Below, in pieces: positions 51,506-60,066 of a stretch of DNA of 64,000 bases. The notes under the pieces were generated by a model. It saw only the letters and a program-made list of their open reading frames with translations, was not told where the DNA came from and made no database searches. Location: positions 3,008,001 through 3,072,000 of the forward strand of contig NZ_CP065546.1 of the NCBI RefSeq assembly GCF_015999545.1. The letters are read 5' to 3'. Numbering within the stretch: position 1 is the first letter of the stretch; each line of letters opens with the position of its first letter. A program made the translations under genes and the position numbers. This DNA comes from Lysinibacillus sp. JNUCC-52 (lineage in GTDB: Bacteria; Bacillota; Bacilli; Bacillales_A; Planococcaceae).

Positions 51506-51670
51506 TTTAACGTTTAAGAGAGAAAAGAGTGGGGAAAATAAACTTGATTCAGCAGAAATTCTCGCATTTATCATTTATTAATGTGGGGAAAACGGGCTTA
51601 TATCATAGTTTTTCAAACAAATAAAAAACGCCAAAGCGTAATTGATATAAAGCCAAAGAGGGGTGTCTAG

Positions 51671-52480
51671 ATGAAAAAATTACTTTTTACAAGCTTACTC
51701 ACGATTAGTATGCTAAGCGCATGTACTACAAATGAGGATGAGAAAGTGAACGAGCAAGACCAAACACAGCAAAACGATACACAAGAAGAGCAGCAATCGA
51801 ATGAAAATGAGCATGCAACAACTGAATCAAATGGTGAGGACACTGTTTCTTCTGTAACACAGGCAGAAGCATTAAAAACGATAAAAGAGCAGCTTGGCAC
51901 AGAACTGGCAGTAGTAATGCCAAATAATCTTCCGCTTACAAAGGGGAATTTTTTAACGGCAACAACGAATGGCACTGATACACAGGCTGAAATACTATTT
52001 CTAGAAAGCAAAGAATATATTCCTGTTAATGATGTGAAGCTAAAAAATGCTTCAGCTGCTACACCGATTGCCAAGCTTACTGTAAAGCTATTTGACAGTG
52101 TAGATGAAGCAAACAAACAAATTGCTTATGAAGACTATAGTAAAAATGGTGGGCAACAAGTAGCGCTCGGCTACAATATTAATGGCTACCAAGATGCAGG
52201 CGCTGGCTCGTTGTGGACTGGCTGGAATGAGGGGAGATGGGCCATTGCTACTCATACCCGAACAGATAATCCAGACGCTGGAGTAGATTTAGCGAAACAA
52301 GCAGTAGAATATTTAGAATCCCATACGCTTCCGATTCCACATGAGAACGGCATGGTACATTTAGACGTCTATGAATCAGGAAACTTAATCGTATGGCAAG
52401 ATGGAAAACTAGTCTATACCCTTGATTCGATAAAGGATCCAATGAAGGCATTAGCAATTGCATCAGCCTTTAATCAATAA
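51671..52480 (+). CDS. lipoprotein of unknown function
   Basis: A 269-residue lipoprotein: signal peptide with lipobox LSAC (Cys near residue 18), an acidic Gln/Glu/Asn/Thr-rich linker to about residue 60, and a soluble domain (about 65-265). The domain contains LGTELAVVMPNNLPLTKGNFLTATT and GAGSLWTGWNEGRWAIATHTRT, as in several conserved but unstudied Bacillus lipoproteins. GAGGGGTG precedes the ATG. It ends at a strong terminator. No function can be assigned. Confidence 0.8.
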   Translation: MKKLLFTSLLTISMLSACTTNEDEKVNEQDQTQQNDTQEEQQSNENEHATTESNGEDTVSSVTQAEALKTIKEQLGTELAVVMPNNLPLTKGNFLTATTNGTDTQAEILFLESKEYIPVNDVKLKNASAATPIAKLTVKLFDSVDEANKQIAYEDYSKNGGQQVALGYNINGYQDAGAGSLWTGWNEGRWAIATHTRTDNPDAGVDLAKQAVEYLESHTLPIPHENGMVHLDVYESGNLIVWQDGKLVYTLDSIKDPMKALAIASAFNQ

Positions 52481-52482
52481 AT

Positions 52483-52522
52483 AAAATTCCTTGAGCGGCA
52501 ATTGCGCTCAAGGAATTTTTTT
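52483..52522 (+). terminator. terminator of the lipoprotein gene
   Basis: Perfect CCTTGAGCG/CGCTCAAGG stem extended by AAATT/AATTT, followed by T; it also faces the convergent SRPBCC gene. Confidence 0.92.
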
Positions 52523-52528
52523 GTTTAT

Positions 52529-53017
52529 TTACTTTTCAGCCTCATCTACTAGTAGCGTATACTCTGCTACTCTATTTTGCCATGCTTCCATTGGAAACTC
52601 CTTATGCACAATACCATTTAATAGGTCCGACAATTGCTCCAAGCAAATATGCCAACCCGCTAAATCTTTAGGTGTATGGTCAGATAGCTGACCGATTGTT
52701 TCACGCAATATTAATATAGAGCCATCACTAGTTGGCGATAGCATAAAGCGTACACTATCCTTGCCCCATTCAAATTCTAGTACCTCCTGCTCAATATAAT
52801 CCGTGATCGCCATCTCTATAAAGGCATCTGTTCCATCATTCATATTAAAACGCATGTTACCATTTTTCTTAAGGTCAACCATTTCTAAATTGCTCATCCA
52901 TTTTTGAAGTTTTCCATTGTCTGTTAGTACCGCCCAAACTTCACTAATTGCATGTGACAATGGGCAAGTAAATTGAGCGATGTAGACGGATTGGTGTTTT
53001 TGAATGGTAGCTAGCAT
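52529..53017 (-). CDS. SRPBCC (AHSA1-like) domain protein
   Basis: A 162-residue protein with the START/AHSA1 fold: PLSHAISEVWAVLTDNGKLQKWMSNLEMVDLKKNGNMRFNM near the start and GWHICLEQLSDLLNG near the end are typical. Such proteins bind small hydrophobic ligands or, less often, act as Hsp90 activators; the role here is unknown. AAGGAGGAT precedes the ATG. Monocistronic. Confidence 0.87.
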   Translation of the reverse strand: MLATIQKHQSVYIAQFTCPLSHAISEVWAVLTDNGKLQKWMSNLEMVDLKKNGNMRFNMNDGTDAFIEMAITDYIEQEVLEFEWGKDSVRFMLSPTSDGSILILRETIGQLSDHTPKDLAGWHICLEQLSDLLNGIVHKEFPMEAWQNRVAEYTLLVDEAEK

Positions 53018-53052
53018 AAATATCCTCCTTGAATTTAAGGCTATTTGACCTT

Positions 53053-54444
53053 TTATTTATGAAAGACTGCTTGGAATAATCGGGTCACGCCTTCTTGTAT
53101 TTCATCTTTCTTTAAATGGCCAAATCCTAAAATAATTCGATTGTTATGGTTTCCTTTACTAATGGAATGATCTTCAACTGGATATACTTTCACCCCAAAG
53201 TGTTCAATTTTTTCAAGTAGTGCTCTTGAGAAGTTGATGTTTTGTATTTCCACAACAAGGTGCAAACCTGTAGAATAGCCTAAAATTTTTATTCGATTTG
53301 AAAAGGTTGTATGTAAACAATCGATAAGAAAATCTCTATTGTTTTTATAATACTTCTTCATTTTTGCAATATGTCGCTCTAAGTATCCCTCTTTAATAAA
53401 GTGAGCTAGAATTAGCTGTTCCACCGAAGGCGTATGTAAATCAGAGAACCATTTAAGTTGACGGCATTTCTCAACAAGGTCTATTGGAAGAACCAAATAG
53501 CCAATTCTTAATGCTGGCGAGAGAATTTTACTAAACGATCCAACGTAAAGAACACGATTGGGGTCTAATCCTTGTAAGGAGCTTACGGGAGGACCTTCAT
53601 ATCTAAATTCGCTATCATAGTCATCTTCCACTAAATAACACTGTTTTTGTCTTGCATAGTTTATTAACTGAATCCTGCGTTGGATTGGTAAAGTACCCCC
53701 TAATGGAAACTGATGAGAAGGGGTAATAAAGACGAATTTTGGCTGTTGATTATGTGGTAATAAGGATGTTCTCATACCAGATTGATCAACTGGAATTGCA
53801 TAAATAGAAGCGCCAGAAGATGTAAATATTGTTTGAATATCATTTGTAATCGGGTCTTCCATAATAGCGATATCATTTGCTGATAATAATAATCTTGCAA
53901 TGATGGTTAATGCCTGAGTAGCACCAGAAGTTATGACTATTTGTTCTGGATGGCATTCGACACCTCTTGTCCGCAATAAATAGTTGGCTAATACATCCCT
54001 CAATTCGTATCGACCTTCAGGTAGGTCGTAACCAAAAAGTGTTGGATTCGTATCATTCCATATACGATGAGATAATTTTGCCCATGTTTTACGCGGAAAT
54101 AAACTTAACGCAGGAATGCCTGAACGAAAATCAATTTTCATTTCTTCCTTTTTTTCTTCCGTTCTGTTCTTTAATACAACTTTGTTAGATTGAGTTAATA
54201 AGGCACCATCTGTAACAAATGTACCAGAACCTCTATAGGAGACGATAAATCCTTCTGCTATTAGTTGATCATAAGCTTCTAATATTACATTTCTAGACAC
54301 ACTTAACTCGGAACAGAGTTTACGTGTTGATGCCAACCTCTCGCCACCTTGTAAAGTGCCATTTAAAATTTTTTCACGAATTTGTTGATAGACCTGTTTA
54401 TTTAAAGGTATATCTAATGCTCTATTTATTGGTATCCACAGCAT
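53053..54444 (-). CDS. MocR/PdxR-type GntR regulator with aminotransferase domain
   Basis: A 463-residue regulator with an N-terminal GntR winged helix (about 12-80: NKQVYQQIREKILNGTLQGGERLASTRKLCSELSVSRNVILEAYDQL) and a fold-type I aminotransferase-like domain (about 110-460) that binds PLP; the PLP lysine is in YVGSFSKILSPALRIGYLV. The group includes PdxR, GabR and others that respond to PLP or amino compounds. It is divergent from proline dehydrogenase and an EamA exporter, which are likely targets. AAGGAG precedes the ATG. Confidence 0.9.
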   Translation of the reverse strand: MLWIPINRALDIPLNKQVYQQIREKILNGTLQGGERLASTRKLCSELSVSRNVILEAYDQLIAEGFIVSYRGSGTFVTDGALLTQSNKVVLKNRTEEKKEEMKIDFRSGIPALSLFPRKTWAKLSHRIWNDTNPTLFGYDLPEGRYELRDVLANYLLRTRGVECHPEQIVITSGATQALTIIARLLLSANDIAIMEDPITNDIQTIFTSSGASIYAIPVDQSGMRTSLLPHNQQPKFVFITPSHQFPLGGTLPIQRRIQLINYARQKQCYLVEDDYDSEFRYEGPPVSSLQGLDPNRVLYVGSFSKILSPALRIGYLVLPIDLVEKCRQLKWFSDLHTPSVEQLILAHFIKEGYLERHIAKMKKYYKNNRDFLIDCLHTTFSNRIKILGYSTGLHLVVEIQNINFSRALLEKIEHFGVKVYPVEDHSISKGNHNNRIILGFGHLKKDEIQEGVTRLFQAVFHK

Positions 54445-54482
54445 GAATATTCGTCTCCTTCTTCAAATTGGTACCGTTAAAA

Positions 54483-54511
54483 AGTATAGTAAGTGGTTCT
54501 ATTTTTACCAA
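54483..54511 (-). promoter_or_regulatory. promoter of the MocR-type regulator
   Basis: TTGGTA and TATACT are separated by 17 bp on the minus strand. Confidence 0.6.
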
Positions 54512-54519
54512 TATTACCA
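54505..54519. promoter_or_regulatory. direct repeats in the MocR/PRODH divergent region
   Basis: TTACCA occurs at 54505-54510 and again at 54514-54519, a 9-bp period, overlapping the -35 region of the regulator promoter. MocR-type regulators are known to use direct repeats, so this is a candidate operator. Confidence 0.45.
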
Positions 54520-54558
54520 TGATACAGTAACTTTAAATAATGAATAGGAGCTGAAAAA

Positions 54559-55518
54559 ATGAAAAGGCCAGAAGAATTAGTTACTCAAGCATTGAAATCG
54601 GCTGCAAGAAATAATGAAATGAAAAATGATTTGCAACAATCGAAAGAACTTTATCCACTATTATCGAAGGCTGCAAGACGCTATGTAGCAGGGGAAGAAA
54701 GAGCGGAAGCCATTTCTATAGCAAAAAATTTTCTTGCTAAAGATTATCAAATTTCACTTGAGTTTATTGGAGAAAATACTGACAATCTGGAGGAATGTCA
54801 AAAGGCTACAAACGAATTTATGAAGTTGATTGAAGAGCTTGGTACTTTAGCTATGGGGCAAACTGTATCATTTGATTTATCGCATATTGGATTGTCTATA
54901 AACAAAGAGATTGCTTATAAACACCTACTTCAACTTGTTCAGCAGGCAAAAAAATACGGCATTATTTTAATGATTAGTATGGAGGAATCCTTAAAGACGG
55001 ACGATATTCTTAACATATATAAAAAGATAGCGATCGAATACAACAATATCGGCATCACGTTACAAGCTCATTTATACCGAACTGCGTTGGATATACAGGA
55101 GCTTGTTCAATATTCTGGGAAGATAAGAATCGTGAAAGGTGCTTTTCAAGAGCCAAATACAATTGCATTGAAGCGATCAGAAGAGTTGAATCGTCGCTAT
55201 CTTCAATATGTAGATCAATTAGTTAAATTAAATCATCCTATTTCAATAGCTACGCATGATGAATCCATTATACAAGTGATGGAACAACGACAATATTTCC
55301 AGCAAACGAATGTAGAAATTGAGACGCTTTATGGAATTCGACCAGAGTTAATTCGGGGTTTAAAAGAAAAAGGATATAACGGTAAGGTATATTTGCCGTA
55401 TGGTCAGGATTGGTATTTATATTTATGTCATCGTCTTGCCGAAAACCCAGAGAACCTATATTTAGCAGTAACGGACATGTTAAGTACAGCGTTAGTAGAC
55501 AGTAGTGAAGATTATTGA
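54559..55518 (+). CDS. proline dehydrogenase
   Basis: A 319-residue flavoenzyme of the monofunctional PutB/PRODH type, oxidising proline to pyrroline-5-carboxylate. The barrel motifs are visible: ISLEFIGENTDNLEE near residue 60, GKIRIVKGAFQEPN (about 187-200), HPISIATHDESII (about 227-239) and the C-terminal YLPYGQDWYLYLCHRLAENPEN (about 280-301) that binds FAD and proline. TAGGAG precedes the ATG. It overlaps the EamA gene by 4 bp and is divergent from the MocR-type regulator; no P5C dehydrogenase gene is nearby. Confidence 0.9.
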   Translation: MKRPEELVTQALKSAARNNEMKNDLQQSKELYPLLSKAARRYVAGEERAEAISIAKNFLAKDYQISLEFIGENTDNLEECQKATNEFMKLIEELGTLAMGQTVSFDLSHIGLSINKEIAYKHLLQLVQQAKKYGIILMISMEESLKTDDILNIYKKIAIEYNNIGITLQAHLYRTALDIQELVQYSGKIRIVKGAFQEPNTIALKRSEELNRRYLQYVDQLVKLNHPISIATHDESIIQVMEQRQYFQQTNVEIETLYGIRPELIRGLKEKGYNGKVYLPYGQDWYLYLCHRLAENPENLYLAVTDMLSTALVDSSEDY

Positions 55519-56408
55519 AGAATCAAATCATTTCTATTATCAATATAAGCCTTGCTATGAGTATAGTAGGAAGCTCTGTTGTTGCGGGTAAACTTATTGT
55601 TCAAAGTTTCCCTGTATTTCTTGCTTCTGAACTGAGGTTTTTAGTGGCAACAATCATTTTAGTGCCGATATTATTAATAGCTGAAGGTATGCCTTCAATA
55701 CGAAAAAAAGACTATCTCTTGTTATTTTTACAAGCATTATCAGGTGTGTTTTTATTTAATATTTTTATGCTTTTTGGACTGACGCAAACGACAGCAACTG
55801 AAGCAGGTTTAATTACAAGTACTGTCCCTGCCTGTACGGGGTTGCTGTCATTTTTTCTATTGAAAGAGAAATTAACAAAGAATATTGTATTGGGCATATG
55901 CATTGCAATGATGGGAATTACGACGATTCATGCTCCTGGGATGTTTGGTATTTCTAACACTCCTCATATATCAGTAGTTGGTAATCTACTTGTATTTGGT
56001 GCAATTATGTGCGAGTCATTGTTTATTATCGTTGGGAAATTTATTTCCCGACGTGTTAGCGCGTTAGCTATTTCTACAATTGTTAGCTGTTTTGGGACAA
56101 TATTATTTCTACCATTTGCGCTATATGAAAGTAGGCAGTTTGCATATGAAAAAGTGTCGTTTGCTGAATGGGGCATAATTCTTTATTTTGGAATCGTTGT
56201 AACGGTCATCGCATTTATTTTGATGCATCTGGGGATAGCAAAAGTGTCAGCGAGTATGGCGGGCATTTTAACGGGCTTTTTGCCAATCAGTAGTATTGCG
56301 TTATCTTCTTTGTTGTTAGGTGAAGCGATTACTTCTGTTCAATTAATTGGATGTGTACTAGTTTTAGTTGCCATATTTTATCTATCAAGACAACCAGCAA
56401 CTAAATAA
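55515..56408 (+). CDS. EamA-family (DMT) transporter
   Basis: A 297-residue drug/metabolite transporter with ten predicted spans in two EamA repeats. SSVVAGKLIVQSFPVFLASELRFLVATIIL and LTQTTATEAGLITSTVPACTGLLSFFLLKEKL mark the first, LMHLGIAKVSASMAGILTGFLPISSIALSSLLLGEAI the second. The TTG start overlaps the stop of proline dehydrogenase (TTGA), implying translational coupling. It may export an amino acid or metabolite linked to proline; the substrate is not known. Confidence 0.88.
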   Translation: MKNQIISIINISLAMSIVGSSVVAGKLIVQSFPVFLASELRFLVATIILVPILLIAEGMPSIRKKDYLLLFLQALSGVFLFNIFMLFGLTQTTATEAGLITSTVPACTGLLSFFLLKEKLTKNIVLGICIAMMGITTIHAPGMFGISNTPHISVVGNLLVFGAIMCESLFIIVGKFISRRVSALAISTIVSCFGTILFLPFALYESRQFAYEKVSFAEWGIILYFGIVVTVIAFILMHLGIAKVSASMAGILTGFLPISSIALSSLLLGEAITSVQLIGCVLVLVAIFYLSRQPATK

Positions 56409-56450
56409 GTGTTTTGAAGAGCAGGAAAGAAGAAAACAGGAGGAATGGGA

Positions 56451-56810
56451 ATGGATTATCAACAAGCTTTAACACGGTACATTGACGCAACAAATACGCA
56501 TGACTTTAATAATGTCAAAGCGCTATTACACCCACAAGCAGTTTATTGGTTTACTGATAAAACATGCACAACGCTAGAGGAGATAGAAGCTTATTTTAAT
56601 CATGCATGGCATGTCATAAAAGATGAAGTTTATCGAGCGGCAAATGTTCAGTGGCTAACCGTTGATGAAACTACCGCTACCTGTATTTATACATACCATT
56701 ACGAAGGATATCATAATGGCACATTTGTATCAGGGAGCGGGAGAGCAACAAACGTATTTACTGTAGTAAATAATGAATGGAAGCTTATTCATGAGCATTT
56801 AAGTAGCTAG
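56451..56810 (+). CDS. SnoaL-like / NTF2-fold protein
   Basis: A 119-residue protein with the NTF2 fold of the SnoaL/DUF4440 group: ALTRYIDATNTHDFNNVKALLHPQAVYWFTDKTCTTLEEIEAYFNHAW and RATNVFTVVNNEWKLIHEHLS. Often an enzyme or binding subunit of unknown substrate. The second ATG (56451) gives 7 nt to AGGAGG; the first (56445) is too close. It may be the last gene of the proline dehydrogenase operon (42 bp after the EamA gene). Confidence 0.82.
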   Translation: MDYQQALTRYIDATNTHDFNNVKALLHPQAVYWFTDKTCTTLEEIEAYFNHAWHVIKDEVYRAANVQWLTVDETTATCIYTYHYEGYHNGTFVSGSGRATNVFTVVNNEWKLIHEHLSS

Positions 56811-56848
56811 TGCAGTTGGCATTGGGCACCCTTTTGCAATCAACCCTC

Positions 56849-57304
56849 TTAATCTAGCTTTGCCGCATAAATGCGTGAGCTTTCGCCCCAAGGATGATAG
56901 CCAGTACCGATATGTGAAAAGCCATAGCGCTCATATAAGCCAATATGGTCTGTGCTAAGATACAGATGCGAAAAACCGTGTTGCTGAGCATCCTTTTTAG
57001 CTTGCTCTAATAGCAATGCTCCATAGGCATGCCCGCGATGGTTTTCTTCAATATATACCGCACATACCCAAGGATATAAATCCATACGACTAATAAAATC
57101 ATTCGTTATTAAACCTGCACAGCCAATAATTTCATCATTGTCCATTAATAAATACCACTGCGGAAGTGGTGCCTGTGCTTCGATGCAATGTGAAATACAA
57201 TCCTCATAGAGCATCATAGTCTCCTCACTTGCCCATTTGCTTTGTATATAGCTGGTCGCCAATTGAGCATAACGAGGCTCCTCACGTACAGAAATAATTT
57301 TCAT
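56849..57304 (-). CDS. GNAT-family N-acetyltransferase
   Basis: A 151-residue GNAT protein. VCAVYIEENHRGHAYGALLLEQA holds the acetyl-CoA loop (HRGHAYG, about 88-94) and LYLSTDHIGLYERYGFSHIG is the C-terminal motif, typical of aminoglycoside-like or unknown-substrate acetyltransferases. The ATG at 57304 has AGGGG at 7 nt; an upstream GTG lies in that ribosome binding site. Divergent from the next GNAT gene. Confidence 0.85.
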   Translation of the reverse strand: MKIISVREEPRYAQLATSYIQSKWASEETMMLYEDCISHCIEAQAPLPQWYLLMDNDEIIGCAGLITNDFISRMDLYPWVCAVYIEENHRGHAYGALLLEQAKKDAQQHGFSHLYLSTDHIGLYERYGFSHIGTGYHPWGESSRIYAAKLD

Positions 57305-57400
57305 ACTCACACCCCTTTGAAAAATAATAGCATACAGTTATTATTGTAATAAATGGAAACGTTTATAAGCAATACTAAACCTCTGGGAGGGGCAATAAAG

Positions 57401-57832
57401 GTGCAAATTAGATCCGCGGGTATACATGATATTAAAGCTTTAACTTTGTTAATGGAGCAGCTTGGCTACCCAACGACAGAGGACAAAATGATGCAAAGAT
57501 TTCAAGCTTTAGCAGCCAATCCAAGCTACCATACATTAGTTGCTGAAGTGGATGGATACGTAGTTGGGATGGCAGGGTTATGCCATAGCTTGTTTTATGA
57601 GCATGATGGTTGTTATGTACGCATTGTCGCCTTTGTCGTAGATTCTAACTATCGCAGAAAGGGCATTGGACAGAAGCTACTTGAAGCGATAGAATACTGG
57701 GCAGTGGAACAGGATGCATCTGCACTTGTGTTGAATAGCGGTAATCGTGAAGAACGTATTGCTGCGCACCACTTTTACAGACAGCAGGGCTTTGAAGGGA
57801 AAAGTACAGGCTTTAGTAAGCCATTAAAATAG
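57401..57832 (+). CDS. GNAT-family N-acetyltransferase
   Basis: A 143-residue GNAT protein: VRIVAFVVDSNYRRKGIGQKLLEAIEYWA has the acetyl-CoA loop RRKGIG (about 88-93), and ALVLNSGNREERIAAHHFYRQQGFEGKS is the C-terminal motif. The GTG at 57401 was chosen since GGGAGGGG lies 8 nt upstream. It begins a run of four close genes (nucleotidyltransferase, DinB, AraC regulator), probably one operon. Confidence 0.85.
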   Translation: MQIRSAGIHDIKALTLLMEQLGYPTTEDKMMQRFQALAANPSYHTLVAEVDGYVVGMAGLCHSLFYEHDGCYVRIVAFVVDSNYRRKGIGQKLLEAIEYWAVEQDASALVLNSGNREERIAAHHFYRQQGFEGKSTGFSKPLK

Positions 57833-57856
57833 CGAAATATCAAGGAGTTTGATGGA

Positions 57857-58429
57857 ATGGAGCGGTTATTAACTGAAAGTGATTTAATAGCGTTAATTGA
57901 GTCAGATACATGGATGATGACTATTTTACGCTGTGTCGAGCAACTACAATTACCTGACTGCTGGGTATGTGCTGGATTTATTCGTTCAAAGGTATGGGAC
58001 CATTTGCATGAATATAAAGATAGAACCCCTTTGGGGGATATTGATGTCATTTATTTTGATAAACAATGTATCTCAGAACAACTAGAGAAGCAATATGAGC
58101 AGCGATTGTTACAATCCTTACCAAAAGAACCGTGGTCTGTGAAAAATCAAGCTAGAATGCATGTTATTAACGATAGTGAACCCTATCAATCTGCCGTTGA
58201 TGGCATTGCGCATTTTCCTGAATTACCAACAGCGATTGGCGTAAGGCTTACACAAGGTGCACTGGAAATTGTAGCGCCCTATGGCACACACCAATTGCTG
58301 TCGGGCATTGTTGCGCCTACACCTTATTTTGATGAAAATACACATTTACATGATATTTATCAAAAGAGGATACATAACAAACAATGGCAAAAGGTGTGGC
58401 CGAAACTAGCATTCGTATCCTCGATATAG
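57857..58429 (+). CDS. nucleotidyltransferase-family protein (DUF925-like)
   Basis: A 190-residue protein. DCWVCAGFIRSKVWDHLHEYKDRTPLGDIDVIYFD (about 34-68) has the Gly-x-x-Arg and Asp-x-Asp elements of the NTP-transferase-like family; the C-terminal part contains GIVAPTPYFDENTHLHDIYQKRI. No activity has been established that I know of. AAGGAG lies 9 nt before the ATG. It sits 24 bp after the GNAT gene. Confidence 0.82.
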   Translation: MERLLTESDLIALIESDTWMMTILRCVEQLQLPDCWVCAGFIRSKVWDHLHEYKDRTPLGDIDVIYFDKQCISEQLEKQYEQRLLQSLPKEPWSVKNQARMHVINDSEPYQSAVDGIAHFPELPTAIGVRLTQGALEIVAPYGTHQLLSGIVAPTPYFDENTHLHDIYQKRIHNKQWQKVWPKLAFVSSI

Positions 58430-58447
58430 CGAAAGGTGCTGACAAAA

Positions 58448-58924
58448 TTGCAGTCAGAAAAGAAGCAAATTATTATGCATTATGAAAAATCGATACTGTG
58501 GCTAGAGCGACTTTCGGATGTTACGGAAAAGCAGTGGCGTATGCCAATCCAACAAGGAAAATGGACTGTGGCCGAAGTTATTGGACATCTAAGCCCGTGG
58601 GATGAATTTGTATTGCATGAACGAATTCCCTTTCTCTCGACACAAGAGCAGATGCCTAAGGGGCCCAATGTGGAACAGATGAATGATGAAGCAGCCAGCA
58701 TTAGTCGTTTGCAAAGTATGGAGCAAACATTGCAAGCGCTACTTAAGAATCGGCGTTTACTGTTAGAGGCGATTGTTCATTTAACGGATGAATTGTGGCA
58801 GCAACGCTTACAAATAGGGCGTTCGGAGCTTACATTGTACAGTTATTTTTCAGGGTTAGTCGAACATGATCGGCATCATTTTTCACAAGTTCAAAATGTT
58901 ATAGGTGAGATGGAATGGAAATAA
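58448..58924 (+). CDS. DinB-family protein
   Basis: A 158-residue four-helix-bundle protein of the DinB/YfiT group. The metal-binding histidines fit HLSPWDEFVLHERIPF (about 48-63) and LVEHDRHHFSQVQNVI (about 136-151). WRMPIQQGKWTVAEVIGHL is typical of the N-terminal helix. Members include bacillithiol or mycothiol S-transferases. The TTG at 58448 has AAAGGTG at 9 nt; the GTG at 58436 lies in that ribosome binding site. Overlaps the AraC gene by 10 bp. Confidence 0.82.
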   Translation: MQSEKKQIIMHYEKSILWLERLSDVTEKQWRMPIQQGKWTVAEVIGHLSPWDEFVLHERIPFLSTQEQMPKGPNVEQMNDEAASISRLQSMEQTLQALLKNRRLLLEAIVHLTDELWQQRLQIGRSELTLYSYFSGLVEHDRHHFSQVQNVIGEMEWK

Positions 58925-59751
58925 ATATAAATCAAATTATTGATTATTATGCACAGGCAACTGTGAATTTCGTTGATATTTTTACAAATAAAATGGAACC
59001 AAATCTAAAAGATATAGGGCGTACAACAGCGCCAGGGAAATGTGGATTAGTGTTCCCACTGGCAGGCAGAGCGTCTTTTAGTTTTAATGGTACCCCCTAT
59101 CTAATGGAGCCAGGAATGGTTGTCCATGCAGGGCCGCAAATGCCAATAGAAATTCAGACGATTGGTGATAAGGCGTGGGAGTATGCGGTAGTCCATTATC
59201 ATCTACCAGCAGAAGAGGTGGCTCTTTATCCATTAGCAACACAGCATTTCTCAATCAAAACAGGTGAGCACTCAAAAATTATAAATCTCGTGCAACAACT
59301 AATAGAAAGCTACGCAATGCCAGGGAGTATGGCAACATTTAAATCAAAGTCGTTATTTATGAATTTAGTAGAAGCGATATTAATTTCGGCAAAAATGAAG
59401 GTGCTTGATACAGCAAATGAAATGATGGAGCAGGTAATACAATACATACACGAGCATTATTCGAAACCATTGTCGGTGTCGAAAATTGCACAGGAATTCG
59501 GTGTAGAGCGTCGGCGATTTGCCTATCTTTTTGAACAGCATACAGGTATGAATCCTAGTAGCTATTTAACAGAATACCGCATGCGGAGGGCAAAGGAATT
59601 GCTACAATTTTGTGACTCTACTGTAGCTGAAATTGCTGAATGTGTAGGCTATGTTGATAGCTTTTATTTTAGCCGTGTCTTTAAAAAAAGTACTGGTATG
59701 TCTCCAACAGCATATCGCAAAGTAATGCTAGAAGAAGCTAAGTATGTTTAA
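58915..59751 (+). CDS. AraC-family regulator with cupin-like sensor domain
   Basis: A 278-residue regulator: an AraC-type ligand-binding cupin at the N-terminus (about 20-150, GKCGLVFPLAGRASFSFNGTPYLMEPGMVVHAGP) and the two-HTH DNA-binding domain at the C-terminus (about 175-275, KPLSVSKIAQEFGVERRRFAYLFEQHTGMNP and STVAEIAECVGYVDSFYFSRVFKKSTGMSPTAYRK). It overlaps the end of the DinB gene and is followed by a second siderophore operon, for which it may be the activator, as Btr is for feu in B. subtilis. That link is inferred from position. Confidence 0.85.
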   Translation: MEININQIIDYYAQATVNFVDIFTNKMEPNLKDIGRTTAPGKCGLVFPLAGRASFSFNGTPYLMEPGMVVHAGPQMPIEIQTIGDKAWEYAVVHYHLPAEEVALYPLATQHFSIKTGEHSKIINLVQQLIESYAMPGSMATFKSKSLFMNLVEAILISAKMKVLDTANEMMEQVIQYIHEHYSKPLSVSKIAQEFGVERRRFAYLFEQHTGMNPSSYLTEYRMRRAKELLQFCDSTVAEIAECVGYVDSFYFSRVFKKSTGMSPTAYRKVMLEEAKYV

Positions 59752-59816
59752 AGAAGTCAATAGAAAACATCGTTAAAAACCCGTAAACCCGTGGAACGCA
59801 TCATTAATAGCTGGAT

Positions 59817-59859
59817 AAAAAGTGTTAGATTGATTGCAGTCAATCTAACACTTTTTCTT
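59817..59859 (+). terminator. terminator after the AraC-type gene
   Basis: A long perfect stem AAAAGTGTTAGATTGA/TCAATCTAACACTTTT with a T run. Confidence 0.93.
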
Positions 59860-59963
59860 TTATGATTAGTCTCTTTTTTTTAAAATACATTCGGCAAAAA
59901 TCCATATAGAAAATAAAATTGTCCATTCACAACTATTTTTCTCTTTGGTAGGATAGAATTCGT

Positions 59964-59984
59964 AAATGATAATGACTATCAATT
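59964..59984. promoter_or_regulatory. upstream Fur box, siderophore operon 2
   Basis: AAATGATAATGACTATCAATT is close to the Fur consensus GATAATGATAATCATTATC and lies about 40 bp upstream of the second box. Confidence 0.7.
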
Positions 59985-60000
59985 AAATAATCAATTGCTA

Positions 60001-60028
60001 TTGACATATAAATGAAAATGATTATCAT
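60001..60028 (+). promoter_or_regulatory. sigma-A promoter of siderophore operon 2
   Basis: A perfect TTGACA and TATCAT with 16-bp spacing; the -10 is embedded in the Fur box. Confidence 0.6.
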
Positions 60029-60033
60029 TATCG
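60011..60033 (+). promoter_or_regulatory. Fur box, siderophore operon 2
   Basis: AATGAAAATGATTATCATTATCG matches the Fur consensus closely and overlaps the -10 element. Confidence 0.9.
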
Positions 60034-60066
60034 TTAGTAGATGAAAATAATGAGGAGAGATTCATT

